Assembly (NCBI GenBank): GCA_002999035.1
Contig: CP027241.1
Location: 1,739,001 to 1,803,000, forward strand
From: Lachnospiraceae bacterium oral taxon 500
Lineage (GTDB): Bacteria; Bacillota; Clostridia; Lachnospirales; Vallitaleaceae
Direction of reading: 5' to 3'
DNA: 64,000 nucleotides
Of the stretch, positions 17,234-25,853 are shown piece after piece. The notes below the pieces were generated by a model that saw only the letters and a program-made list of their open reading frames with translations, was not told where the DNA came from and did no database searches. The position numbers were made by a program, and so were the translations under genes. How positions within the stretch are numbered: the stretch's first letter is position 1; each line of letters starts with the position of its first letter.

Positions 17234-17712
17234 CTCTCAATCCCCCTGTCCTTATGTTTTACGATATCTCGTCCTTTGTTGATTGCCTTCGCCTGCTCCT
17301 TAAAGGCGGAAAGCACTTTTCTTATAGAGGGCAGCTTTTCCCTTGACAATTTCTTTTGTGAAAACTCGGTAAATGCCGCCTTTAGAACATCCGCATCCCG
17401 ACCCTTAAAAAATACAAGGTGCCGGGGCGGCGAAGTGCTGCTGTCTTTTTTCAGTGCAAAGTCGATTCCGTATTTCTTTGCCGTCGCTTCAAAGGCTTTG
17501 ATATTCTCATCTGTGATTTCAATGTTGGAAACGCCGGCGTTCTGCTTCATAAGTTGTTTTAGGCTTTGCTTTCCGTGGGGAAGCTGCCGCCTTGCTTCTT
17601 GCTTTTTCATCTCCGCAAGGAAAAGCTTTATCGCCTTTTGTAACAGCTTTGCCGTGATTTTTCCACCCTTGATATATAGGGCGATCACTTTTTCGTTCAT
17701 TTCATCCTGCAA
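17230..17712 (-). CDS. PcfB/DUF3801-family conjugation protein
   Basis: The 160-residue basic protein begins MQDEMNEKVIALYIKGGKIT and contains NIEITDENIKAFEATAKKYG and HLVFFKGRDADVLKAAF, as in PcfB/DUF3801 proteins. In the pCF10 system PcfB is an accessory factor at the relaxosome-coupling-protein interface. Its coupling to TraG here by a stop/start overlap fits that partnership. Confidence 0.85.
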   Translation of the reverse strand: MQDEMNEKVIALYIKGGKITAKLLQKAIKLFLAEMKKQEARRQLPHGKQSLKQLMKQNAGVSNIEITDENIKAFEATAKKYGIDFALKKDSSTSPPRHLVFFKGRDADVLKAAFTEFSQKKLSREKLPSIRKVLSAFKEQAKAINKGRDIVKHKDRGIER

Positions 17713-17745
17713 ATGTCATCCTCCTTTCCTATAAGCAAAGTTTTC

Positions 17746-17967
17746 TCACTCCTTTATTCTTACGCGAAGCCCGTTTAACTCTCCGCGGATTCCTTTCAAA
17801 TACCATTCATCGCTTTTGTTTATGTCCATCTCGGTTTTTTTCCATTTTCCATAGGCAAAGACTTCAAGCTGATCTCCGGGATAAAGACCTCCTAAATAGT
17901 CTTTTAGGTCAAAACGGATGTCGTAGCGGTCACGGTATTCGTCAAAAATAAGGGTTCCCTGTTTCAT
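17746..17967 (-). CDS. DUF5348-like small ICE protein
   Basis: The 73-residue protein (MKQGTLIFDEYRDRYDIRFD, YGGLYPGDQLEVF-like region, DEWYLKGIRG) resembles the DUF5348 family, short beta-rich proteins found near replication and transfer genes of Tn1549-like elements. The function is unknown. It lies between the replication-initiator-like gene and pcfB and has an AAGGAGAAA site before its ATG. Confidence 0.65.
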   Translation of the reverse strand: MKQGTLIFDEYRDRYDIRFDLKDYLGGLYPGDQLEVFAYGKWKKTEMDINKSDEWYLKGIRGELNGLRVRIKE

Positions 17968-17979
17968 AAATTTTCTCCT

Positions 17980-18897
17980 TTAGAAGTCATTTCCTCCGTA
18001 CATATCGTGATTGACAAGTGCGGTGTAATAGTTTCCGATTGTGGACGGAGCATTGAAAAGCACCGCTTTTAGATACTGCTTGATGTTTCTTACCTTTGTG
18101 GTATTTTCCTGCATACAGTCAAGGACAAATTCAATATGGCTGCTGTTAAGTTTCATGAATTTTGCCTTTACAAGCTCCGCCGGGTATTCATCACCTGCAA
18201 TTAAGATTTTCTTTCTTTTGCTGCATACGGTTTCAAGAATGAGGTCAAGGATTTCATCAATTCGATCACGGTCAAGTCGTTTTGCGTTTATGAGGTGTTC
18301 ATACTCGATATTGTCCTTGATAATTTCCTCATAGATTTTGTATGCGTCTTTCTCATCCGTTCCTTTCTTTTCCGGTAAAGGCTCCTGCTCACGCAAAGGA
18401 GAGGGGACAGGGGAAAGGATAGGAATGGAATCGGTATTTAATCCATCTTTATTTTTTTCTTCTTTTTTTGATAGATCCGTATTTTGTATATCTTTATTTA
18501 ATTGCATTGGATTTTCCGATGTCGGATTATCCGCTTTCGGTTTTTCCAATATCGGCTTATCCGATGTTGGATTTTCCAATACCGGCTGGTCTAATACTGG
18601 ACTAATCGGCTGCTCATAAATGGTGTAGGTAATGGCTGTCATTTTTCCTTTTTCATCTCTGCCTTGCGTTCTCGTGATATATCCCGCTTTTTCAAGTTCT
18701 AAAACTGCTGTACGAATAGCATCGATGCTTTCTTTGTTGATATGGGATAGTCCTGCAAGGGTATAGTCCCAGTTTTCCGGAAGCGACAGCATTTGAGAAA
18801 GTAAGCCTTTCGCTTTTAGTGTCAGTTCCTTGTTTCGCAGGTGGTGATTGCTCATGACGGTATAGCCCCTGTTTTTCTCTACTCTGAAAACTGCCAT
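17980..18897 (-). CDS. ICE replication-initiator-like protein (HTH plus DUF6017-like)
   Basis: The 305-residue protein has an N-terminal winged-helix region (MAVFRVEKNRGYTVMSNHHL, KAKGLLSQMLSLPENWDYTL, AVLELEKAGYITRTQGRD) of the type found in RepA-like initiators. A Pro/Glu/Asn-rich linker with imperfect repeats (residues about 100 to 140) follows. The C-terminal domain (YKIYEEIIKDNIEYEHL, IKQYLKAVLFNAPSTIGNYY) resembles DUF6017. It is the first gene of the minus-strand operon and probably supports autonomous replication of the excised circle. This role is inferred from family and position. Confidence 0.75.
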   Translation of the reverse strand: MAVFRVEKNRGYTVMSNHHLRNKELTLKAKGLLSQMLSLPENWDYTLAGLSHINKESIDAIRTAVLELEKAGYITRTQGRDEKGKMTAITYTIYEQPISPVLDQPVLENPTSDKPILEKPKADNPTSENPMQLNKDIQNTDLSKKEEKNKDGLNTDSIPILSPVPSPLREQEPLPEKKGTDEKDAYKIYEEIIKDNIEYEHLINAKRLDRDRIDEILDLILETVCSKRKKILIAGDEYPAELVKAKFMKLNSSHIEFVLDCMQENTTKVRNIKQYLKAVLFNAPSTIGNYYTALVNHDMYGGNDF

Positions 18898-19179
18898 GAT
18901 TTCTGCTCCTTTCGTTTTTTATTTGTTACGCAGTTAAAGGGCGATTTTGAAAGAAAAGGTATATTGCCCTTACTTTGTCAAAACCGCCCTCAAAAAGCCT
19001 TGTATTTCAAGCCTGTATATGCTTCAACTTCGTAACATGGACATGAAAAAAGCGGTGTCCTTATGCTTCCTTTGACAGAAGCGAAAGATCACCGCTTGGG
19101 ATGTGATATATTCAGTTTTTTGTACAATACCAGCTTGTCTGCTGTTATAAAAATGTTGGATTTACTTGTGTTTTAGAAG
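18898..19179. other. Intergenic region with two inverted repeats near the replication-initiator-like gene
   Basis: About 280 bases lie between the leftward replication/transfer operon and the rightward recombinases. One imperfect 13-bp inverted repeat is at 18938-18950 and 18978-18990 (AGGGCGATTTTGA against its near complement). A second nested hairpin has arms AAGCGGTG at 19050-19057 and CACCGCTT at 19090-19097 around GCTTC/GAAGC. It may hold the operon promoter or a replication origin. No coding sequence is seen. Confidence 0.4.
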
Positions 19180-20661
19180 TATCGTTATCTAACATCAGCT
19201 TTTGAGCGACCGGCATTTAAAGAAATGATGGAGGATGTAATCACAGGCAGTATCAACTGTATTGTGGTAAAAGATTTATCCCGTTTCGGCAGAGATTATA
19301 TTGATAGCGGGAGATATTTGCAAAGGGTGTTCCCCTCTCTTGATATTCGGTTTATTGCCTTAAATGACAATTATGACAGCTTCACAGCCAGTGAAACGGA
19401 AAAGAATTTGGTGATTCCTTTCAAGAATTTCATCAACGACAACTATTGCAGAGATACCTCCGCAAAGGTCAGAAGTGTTTGTAAAGTAAAGAGAAAACAA
19501 GGACAGTTTATATCAAACTATGCTCCTTACGGCTATGAAAAAGATAAGGAAGATAAGCACAAAATAGTAATTGATAAAGAAGCGGAATATGTGGTGCGAA
19601 AAATCTTCTCCATGAAACTGGAAGGATACAGCTCCTATTCGATTGCCAAACACTTAAACGATAATGGAATCCCCTCACCGATGGAGCATAAAAAGGCAAA
19701 GGGAATACGGTATAAGACAGGCTTCAGCACAAAGGCGGTTGCCAAGTGGGATACGCCTGCGGTCAATCGCATTTTAACCAATGAGATCTATATTGGAACA
19801 CTTCAACAGGGAAAACGAGAAAAGATCAATTATAAACTGGATAAAGTGGTTTCCAAAGATAGAAGCGATTGGATTGAAATTGAAGATAACCATGAGGCGA
19901 TTATTGATCCCCATGACTTTGAAATCGTCCAAAAACTTTTAAAATGCGATATCAAGGCGAAAACTGTCGGAGAAAAAGCGGATTTGTTTTCCGGACTTCT
20001 CTTTTGCAAAGACTGTAACGCACAGATGACAAAGAAAGTCGATAAACGAGGGAAAACACCGACCGTCTATTATATTTGCTCCTCATACAATAAGGGGCAA
20101 GATTGTAGCAGGCACTCTATAAAGCAGGAAGAATTGCAAAGGACAGTGCTTGAAATGATTCGGCATTATATTCAGTATCTTGGGGAATACGAAAGTGTTT
20201 CAGAGAAAATCAAAGAGATGGAAGTATCCTATGAACTGTTTCAAAAAATAGATAAAAGACAGGAATACACCAAGAAAAGCAAGGCAAAATTTGAGCTTTT
20301 AAAATCTTCTCTTTACCAAGATTTGAAAGAAGGCATTATTGCGGAAGAATAATTCTATGATATGAGGGAGTTTTACACGAATCGTATCGTAGAAAGTGAG
20401 CTGGTTTTAGAAAAGCAGAGCAAAGAAATTGCAAGGCTCTATAAAAAGAGTGTGGGCAATCAGAATTTCCTTACAGATATCAACAAGTATCAAAACATCG
20501 GTACTTTAGAAAGAGGACTTCTTGTTCGACTTGTTGATAAAATCTATGTTTCGGAAGACAAGAAAATAGAAATTCAGTTTAATTATGACGAAACGATCGA
20601 GATTCTGGATAAGTTGAGCAGCTATACCTCTCAAACTCCTGAAATCAGGGAGGTGGTATAG
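19179..20661 (+). pseudogene. Large serine recombinase, 5'-truncated and with internal stop
   Basis: The frame opens after a TAG and reads YLTSAFERPAFKEMMEDV, continuing through IVVKDLSRFGRDYIDSGRYL, so the first 60 or so residues with the catalytic serine are missing. The first ATG is at 19225. The recombinase domain (YAPYGYEKDKEDKHKIV, AKHLNDNGIPSP) and zinc-ribbon domain (LLFCKDCNAQMTKKV) are present. An in-frame TAA at 20350 cuts it between GIIAEE and FYDMREFYTNRIVESE, which continue in the same frame to 20661. Both lesions should abolish strand exchange. It is directly followed by an intact paralogue, an arrangement seen in ICEs with tandem serine recombinases. Confidence 0.85.
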
Positions 20662-22236
20662 ATGGCAAGAACAGCAAATCGAAGGATGAAGTCGGAAGAA
20701 ATGCTTAGCAAAGAAAATATAAACAGCTTTCAAACGGCAATCTATGCAAGAATCTCAAGAGATAAAAAAGAAAAACCGAGTGATTCCATTGAAAATCAAA
20801 TTGCTCTTTGCGAGAGCTTTATTCAAAAAAGTGAGGATTTCAGTTTAGCAGGAATCTATAAAGATATTGCAAAGACGGGAACGGACTTTAATCGCCCCGC
20901 ATTTCAAAAGATGATTGCTATGGTCAAGAAAAATGAAGTAAAGACTATACTTGTAAAAGACTTATCTCGTTTTGCCAGAGATTATATCGAATCTGGAGCC
21001 TATATTGAGCAAATTTTTCCCTTTATGCAAGTTCGGTTTATTTCTGTGAATGACAATTATGACAGTAAGAACAACGAAAACGGAATCAGCAGTTTGGAAA
21101 TTCCTTTTAAGAATCTTGTCTATGACTACTATTCCAAGGACATCTCACAGAAAATTCGTTCCTCCGTTAAAATCAGACAAGATAAAGGCTATTACTTCGG
21201 TTCAAAAGCACCCTATGGATATGTAAAAGACGAAAATGACCATCATCAGCTCATTGTCGATGAAGCAGTAAGACCGATCGTGAAAGAAGTGTTTGCAAGA
21301 TATTTAAGCGGAGAAAGTATGCTTGCGATTGCCAAAGACTTGAATGAGAGAAAAGTCTTAACACCCGGAAAGCACATAGGACTGAAAAGAGGAAGCGGAA
21401 TTTGGACAGGACAGATTGTTCGCTATCTCTTAACCCAACGAGTTTATACCGGAGCAATTGTCGGCGGAAAGACCAGAGTGTATGAAGTCGGCTCGGATCA
21501 TCGACAATGGACGGATAGCGAGGACTGGATTATACGGGAAAATATGCACGAAGCCATCATATCCCAAGAGGATTTTGCGGAAGTTCAAAACCGATTAAGC
21601 AGCAATGCAAAACATATCAGCCGAGAACGGAAGCATTTTCATATTCTTCAGGATAAAGTCTATTGTGGGCAATGCTATCATAAGATGAGTTATACCATTT
21701 ACTCCGGAAAAAGTGACGGATATTATTGTCCATATCGGTACAAGGCAAAAGACTGCGGCTGCATGAAAGGAAAGATACAAGCCTCGGTACTGGAAGAAAT
21801 CGTGTCAAAAGAAATTCAGCTTCATACCGAACATTTTCTTGAGGAAGAACAGACGAGAAGGATTGAGTATAGAGTCAAGGAAAGTATTTGTGAGAGCCTG
21901 CTTGAGCGAAAGAAAAAGCTGGAAGCGGAACAACAAAAAAATCAAATTTCCAAAATGCAGTGTTATGAAAGGCATAAACAAGGTATCATAGAGAAAGAAG
22001 AATACCTTTCAAAACGGGAATCCCTGACACAAAGAGCAAAAAACATCGAGCAGGAAATATTGATCATAGAGGACAAGATACAAGAAAATACCGCTTCAAG
22101 ACATCATCTAAATGTCGATAAACTAAGAGAAGCAGTAGCCGAAGGAGAACTTGTTTTAGACTGGATCAACGAAGTGATAGACAGAATCTATGTTTATGAC
22201 AAGGACAAGGTGGAGATTGTTTGGAAATTTGAATAA
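20662..22236 (+). CDS. Large serine recombinase, intact
   Basis: The 524-residue site-specific recombinase has the catalytic N-terminal domain (AIYARISRDKKEKPSDSIEN with the nucleophilic Ser, KDLSRFARDYIESGAY), the recombinase domain (GYYFGSKAPYGYVKDEND, MLAIAKDLNERKVLTPGKH), a zinc ribbon (KVYCGQCYHKMSY, YYCPYRYKAKDCGC) and a long C-terminal coiled coil. It should integrate and excise the element. The ATG directly follows the stop of the broken recombinase and has GGGAGG upstream inside that gene, so it was translated together with its neighbour. Confidence 0.95.
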   Translation: MARTANRRMKSEEMLSKENINSFQTAIYARISRDKKEKPSDSIENQIALCESFIQKSEDFSLAGIYKDIAKTGTDFNRPAFQKMIAMVKKNEVKTILVKDLSRFARDYIESGAYIEQIFPFMQVRFISVNDNYDSKNNENGISSLEIPFKNLVYDYYSKDISQKIRSSVKIRQDKGYYFGSKAPYGYVKDENDHHQLIVDEAVRPIVKEVFARYLSGESMLAIAKDLNERKVLTPGKHIGLKRGSGIWTGQIVRYLLTQRVYTGAIVGGKTRVYEVGSDHRQWTDSEDWIIRENMHEAIISQEDFAEVQNRLSSNAKHISRERKHFHILQDKVYCGQCYHKMSYTIYSGKSDGYYCPYRYKAKDCGCMKGKIQASVLEEIVSKEIQLHTEHFLEEEQTRRIEYRVKESICESLLERKKKLEAEQQKNQISKMQCYERHKQGIIEKEEYLSKRESLTQRAKNIEQEILIIEDKIQENTASRHHLNVDKLREAVAEGELVLDWINEVIDRIYVYDKDKVEIVWKFE

Positions 22237-22249
22237 AGAGGACAAAGAA

Positions 22250-23296
22250 ATGGATAAAAAAGATGAAATGATGATTGTAAATCATGAATCCCTTGTAAAA
22301 AAGATTTATATTATTAGGGAACAAAAGGTTATGCTTGACTTTGAATTAGCTGAAATCTATGGATATGAAACGAAAAATTTCAACAGGCAGGTCAAGAATA
22401 ATATTGAGAAATTTGAAGGCGAAGATTTTATGTTTCAACTAACAACTCAAGAAGTTGAAGAACTTTCAAGGTGCAAAAATTTCACCTTGAACAGAGGCAC
22501 CGGACGAGGGAGTAATATTAAGTACAATCCTTATGTCTTTACAGAGCAAGGAATCTATATGTTGATGACTGTATTAAAGGGTGATCTTGCAGTAAGGCAA
22601 AGTAGAGCTTTAGTTCGTACTTTCAAACAAATGAAAGACCACATTGTAGAAAATCAAGGTTTGATTGGGAAAAGAGAGTTTTTGCAGCTTTCGATGCAGA
22701 TTACAAGCAATGTCGTGGAAATGCAGGATTTAAGACGGGATTTAATGAATGTGGAAGATAAGGTGGCAGGATTAGTGGACAATTTAGGGAATGTTGTGCA
22801 TAAATCCGAACTGTCTGACCTGATTCTTGACCTCAGTAATCCACAACTCAAATACGGATTTTTACTCTTGAACGGACAGCCGATCGAAGCCAATCTTGCT
22901 TATAAGGACATTTACAGAATAGCGAAACAGAGTATCTATATCGTCGATAACTACATCGGAGTGAAAACTTTGGTCTTGTTAAAAGATGTTCCTTCATCAG
23001 TAGAGGTCATTATATTCAGTGATAACATCGGCAAAGGACTGCACAGTCTTGAATATCAGGATTTTTGCCAAGAATATCCTTTTAGAAAGATAACATTCCA
23101 AAAATCCGGTGGCGAGTTTCATGACAGGTACATCATTATCGACTGTAATACCGAACAACAACGAATCTATCATTGTGGAGCGTCTTCCAAAGATGCAGGG
23201 CAAAGAATCACAAGCATAACGGAAGTGGTCGATCAGATGATTTACACCGACCTTATCAATAATCTCTTGAAAAATCCGGTGTTGCAATTAAAATAG
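22250..23296 (+). CDS. ORF6N-domain protein with PLD-like C-terminus
   Basis: The 348-residue protein has an N-terminal ORF6N domain (KKIYIIREQKVMLDFELAEI, FNRQVKNNIEKF, FTEQGIYMLMTVLKGDLA), as in phage antirepressors, a coiled middle, and a C-terminal domain with GGEFHDRYIIIDC and YHCGASSKDAGQ that resembles a phospholipase-D-like half site. I chose the ATG at 22250 because AAAGAGGAC precedes it. An in-frame upstream ATG at 22190 lies inside the recombinase. The role may be regulation of the element. DNA binding is inferred and substrate activity is unknown. Confidence 0.75.
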   Translation: MDKKDEMMIVNHESLVKKIYIIREQKVMLDFELAEIYGYETKNFNRQVKNNIEKFEGEDFMFQLTTQEVEELSRCKNFTLNRGTGRGSNIKYNPYVFTEQGIYMLMTVLKGDLAVRQSRALVRTFKQMKDHIVENQGLIGKREFLQLSMQITSNVVEMQDLRRDLMNVEDKVAGLVDNLGNVVHKSELSDLILDLSNPQLKYGFLLLNGQPIEANLAYKDIYRIAKQSIYIVDNYIGVKTLVLLKDVPSSVEVIIFSDNIGKGLHSLEYQDFCQEYPFRKITFQKSGGEFHDRYIIIDCNTEQQRIYHCGASSKDAGQRITSITEVVDQMIYTDLINNLLKNPVLQLK

Positions 23297-23343
23297 AAGT
23301 AAATCAGATTGGAAATTTGAAAAAATATGTATCCAATACTTGA

Positions 23344-23490
23344 CACAAGGGTGGGAATGCAAATATCATATTGGACTATAGTCAAGAAAATGGTAAAAAA
23401 TCTATATTTGGTGCTATCAAAGAATATCAGGCAGAAGATAAGCAAAAGCCGAAAGTAAAGCAGGAATCGTCAAAAGAAGCAGAAAGATAA
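23344..23490 (+). pseudogene. C-terminal fragment of an ICE protein
   Basis: An open frame with no usable start reads GGNANIILDYSQENGKKS, then IFGAIKEYQAEDKQKPK, and ends KEAER at a TAA. The Lys/Gln/Glu-rich tail resembles the C-termini of multidomain accessory proteins in Tn1549-like ICEs. The N-terminal part is absent, so this is probably debris from a deletion or insertion. The exact family is not certain. Confidence 0.4.
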
Positions 23491-23494
23491 TGAT

Positions 23495-23532
23495 GGTCGG
23501 TGTGGTCTTAGGGCTGCACCGGCTCTTTTTTT
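23495..23532 (+). terminator. Terminator upstream of abiEi
   Basis: GGTCGGTG at 23495-23502 pairs, with two wobbles, with CACCGGCT at 23517-23524, followed by eight T. It ends transcription of the recombinase/ORF6N stretch before the AbiE promoter. Confidence 0.75.
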
Positions 23533-23540
23533 TCTATATG

Positions 23541-23569
23541 TTTACTTTTACGCTTATATAATATATAAT
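23541..23569 (+). promoter_or_regulatory. Promoter of the abiE pair
   Basis: TTTACT at 23541-23546, a 17-base spacer and TATAAT at 23564-23569 form a good sigma-A promoter. The expected start site is near 23576, about 18 bases before the abiEi start codon. Confidence 0.6.
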
Positions 23570-23593
23570 AAGAGCGTGAAAGGAAGTGAGTTC

Positions 23594-24187
23594 ATGAACC
23601 AGTTAGAACAGATTGGGGAAATTTCAACTGTGGGTAATGGAGTTTTAAGAACTTCAGAAGTCATCAGTAAAGGAATTTCTAAAACGACTTTGGCAAAATT
23701 TGTAGAAAAATATAATTATGAGCGTATTTCACATGGAATTTATTGTTCTCCAGATGTATGGAAAGATGGACTGTACTTATTACAGCTTCGTTGCCCGAAA
23801 ACAATCTTTTCTCACGATACAGCCTTGTTTCTGCTTGATATGACAGATCAAGAGCCGCTGCAATATACTGTTACGGTAAAAAGCGGATATAATGCCACTC
23901 ATTTAAGAGAAGATGGTGTAAAAGTATTCTCTATTAAAAAAGACTTTTTTGAACTTGGGATTTCAAAAGCAAAAACACCTTTTGGAAATGAAGTTTTCAT
24001 CTATAATCCTGAGCGTACTGTTTGTGATATGATTCGTAGTCGTTCACAAATTGAAATTCAAATTTTTCAGGATGCAATAAAGCAGTATATCAGGCGTAAA
24101 GACAAGAATTTGCATCTACTTATGGAATATGCAAAAAAACTTCGAGTAAATCATATGTTAAGTAAATATTTGGAGGTGTTATTATAA
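23594..24187 (+). CDS. abiEi: AbiEi-family antitoxin, type IV toxin-antitoxin
   Basis: The 197-residue protein has the N-terminal winged-helix part (GNGVLRTSEVISKGISKTTL, YERISHGIYCSPDVW) and C-terminal region (FIYNPERTVCDMIRSRSQIE) of AbiEi antitoxins. These repress their own promoter and oppose the AbiEii toxin without binding it. I chose the ATG at 23594 behind AAGGAAGTGAG over the GTG at 23576. The stop overlaps the toxin start (TAATG). Its AT-rich composition differs from the chromosomal genes to the right, which fits acquired DNA. Confidence 0.9.
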   Translation: MNQLEQIGEISTVGNGVLRTSEVISKGISKTTLAKFVEKYNYERISHGIYCSPDVWKDGLYLLQLRCPKTIFSHDTALFLLDMTDQEPLQYTVTVKSGYNATHLREDGVKVFSIKKDFFELGISKAKTPFGNEVFIYNPERTVCDMIRSRSQIEIQIFQDAIKQYIRRKDKNLHLLMEYAKKLRVNHMLSKYLEVLL

Positions 24188-25053
24188 TGATTCATTCATC
24201 AAAACAACTAAAAGATTTGATACGAAATTTGTCAAAAGAAGTCGGTATTGAAGCCCATGTACTGATTAGAAAATATATGATGGAGCGGTTTTTAGAGCGA
24301 GTATCTTCATCAAAATACAATGGAAGTTTTATCCTAAAAGGCGGAATGTTGGTAGCAGCTTTTGTAGGGGTAGAGGCAAGGGCTACAATGGATATAGACA
24401 CTACCATTAAAGGTATTCCTGTAACGATGGTTGATATGGAGCGTACAATTACAGAAATTTCAAATATAGATTTAGAGGATAATGTGAAGTTCAGAATTAA
24501 AAAAGTATCGGAAATTATGGATGAAGCAGAATATTCAGGAATACGATTCAGTATGGATGCTGTATTAGATGGAGCAGTTATTCCTTTGAAGATAGATATT
24601 TCTACAGGCGATGTAATTACTCCAAGAGAAATAGCCTATTCATACAAACTGATGTTTGAAGATAGAACAATCCCCATTATGACATATCCTATTGAAACAG
24701 TCTTGGCAGAAAAGCTGGAGACTGTCATTTCAAGATCCGTAACCAATACAAGAATGAGGGATTTTTATGATATTCACATACTCTTAAAATCACAAAATAT
24801 AGATGCTGATATATTAGCTTTAGCGTTAGAGAGAACTGCTAAGAAACGAGGAAATTTTAACCTTTTAGAAAATGCAGAAAGTGTATTGAAGGTAGTAAAA
24901 TCAGATGAAGATATGAAAAGGCTGTGGGATATTTATCAGAAAAAATTTAAATATGCAGGCGAATATACTTGGGATGAAGTAATACATTCGGTTAGGGAAC
25001 TATCCATAGAAGCTAAATTAGATGTTGAAAAAATATCTGTTGCAGAAAAATAG
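24187..25053 (+). CDS. abiEii: AbiEii-family nucleotidyltransferase toxin
   Basis: The 288-residue toxin shows the nucleotidyltransferase motif FILKGGMLVAAF followed by ATMDIDTTIKG (the DxD-type site), and IETVLAEKLETVISRSVTN with MRDFYDIHIL downstream, as in AbiEii/MenT-like enzymes. Some relatives transfer nucleotides to tRNA and stop growth. The pair can act in abortive phage defence or stabilise the element. The start is coupled to abiEi by TAATG, with GGAGGTG upstream. Confidence 0.92.
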   Translation: MIHSSKQLKDLIRNLSKEVGIEAHVLIRKYMMERFLERVSSSKYNGSFILKGGMLVAAFVGVEARATMDIDTTIKGIPVTMVDMERTITEISNIDLEDNVKFRIKKVSEIMDEAEYSGIRFSMDAVLDGAVIPLKIDISTGDVITPREIAYSYKLMFEDRTIPIMTYPIETVLAEKLETVISRSVTNTRMRDFYDIHILLKSQNIDADILALALERTAKKRGNFNLLENAESVLKVVKSDEDMKRLWDIYQKKFKYAGEYTWDEVIHSVRELSIEAKLDVEKISVAEK

Positions 25054-25106
25054 AGTGAATACAAAAAAAAGACAATGTAGATCCAGGAAACTCAAGATCA
25101 AAAATC

Positions 25107-25135
25107 TTGACGCAACTTTAAATATATGTTAATAT
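25107..25135 (+). promoter_or_regulatory. Promoter of the TetR gene
   Basis: TTGACG at 25107-25112, 17 bases, then TAATAT at 25130-25135. The -10 box lies inside the left end of the 42-bp palindrome, so repressor binding there would block the polymerase. Confidence 0.55.
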
Positions 25136-25167
25136 ACCAGTGGTATATACCACTGGTATATTAACAT
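25126..25167. promoter_or_regulatory. 42-bp perfect palindrome, probable TetR operator
   Basis: All 42 bases from 25126 to 25167 are self-complementary. Inside are two 13-bp sites, ATACCAGTGGTAT and ATACCACTGGTAT, each an inverted repeat around one central base. The palindrome ends one base before the GGAGG ribosome site of the TetR gene. It is probably bound by two TetR dimers for autoregulation. Confidence 0.8.
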
Positions 25168-25177
25168 GGAGGAAAAT

Positions 25178-25792
25178 ATGAGTATATCGGAAACACAGCG
25201 GAAGATATTGGAAATCGGCAAAAAAGAGTTCTTAGCCAAGGGCTTTAAAGACGCTTCGCTTAGAAAAATCGTGGCGGAGGCGGGTTTTACCAAAGGCGCT
25301 TTTTACGGCTATTACCCGGATAAGGCGGCTCTGTTTGAAGCGCTGGTATCAGAGGCGGCAGACGGACTGGTTAAAATGTTCAAGGACGCGCAGGCGGCAC
25401 ATTTTGATTTAGTACCGGCGAATAAGACGGCGGAAAGCAGGGAACTGTCAACCGAGTATTTGCGGCATTTTGTTAATTATGTTTATGACCATTTTGCGGA
25501 GTTTAAACTGGTCATTTGCAGTGCGGAAGGTACAAAATATGCGAATTATATCCATGAGTTGGTGGAGCTGGATGTGGAGCGCACCGAGAGGTATTATCAA
25601 ATCCTGCGCGAGAAAGGGAAAATCAAGGGGCAGGTTAGCCATGAACTGCATCATATGATTACCAGTGCCTATTTTACCGGGGTATTTGAGACGGTTGTCC
25701 ATGATATGACCAGAAAGCAGGCGCTGGAATACATAGAAGAACTGGCGGTTTTCTTTAATTCTGGCTGGGACGGACTTTTAAGGCTTTTATAG
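25178..25792 (+). CDS. TetR/AcrR-family regulator
   Basis: The 204-residue repressor has the TetR helix-turn-helix at the N-terminus (LEIGKKEFLAKGFKDASLRK, AGFTKGAFYGYYPDKAALF). The C-terminal ligand domain is specific to its group. I start at the ATG of 25178 because GGAGG lies just before it. The longer ATG at 25166 would overlap that site and the operator. It stands upstream of an ECF/ABC uptake cluster in the same direction and probably controls it. The ligand is unknown. Confidence 0.92.
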   Translation: MSISETQRKILEIGKKEFLAKGFKDASLRKIVAEAGFTKGAFYGYYPDKAALFEALVSEAADGLVKMFKDAQAAHFDLVPANKTAESRELSTEYLRHFVNYVYDHFAEFKLVICSAEGTKYANYIHELVELDVERTERYYQILREKGKIKGQVSHELHHMITSAYFTGVFETVVHDMTRKQALEYIEELAVFFNSGWDGLLRLL

Positions 25793-25813
25793 CCTTAAAA
25801 AATTTAGAAGCGG

Positions 25814-25829
25814 GTTAGTTAAAACTAAC
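25814..25829. promoter_or_regulatory. Inverted repeat before the ECF S-component gene
   Basis: GTTAGTTAAAACTAAC is an inverted repeat with 7-bp arms between the TetR stop and the S-component gene. It differs from the TetR operator. It may be a second operator, perhaps for a metal-responsive regulator, or an mRNA hairpin. The assignment is tentative. Confidence 0.35.
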
Positions 25830-25853
25830 ATGATGACACAAGGAGAAAGAATT

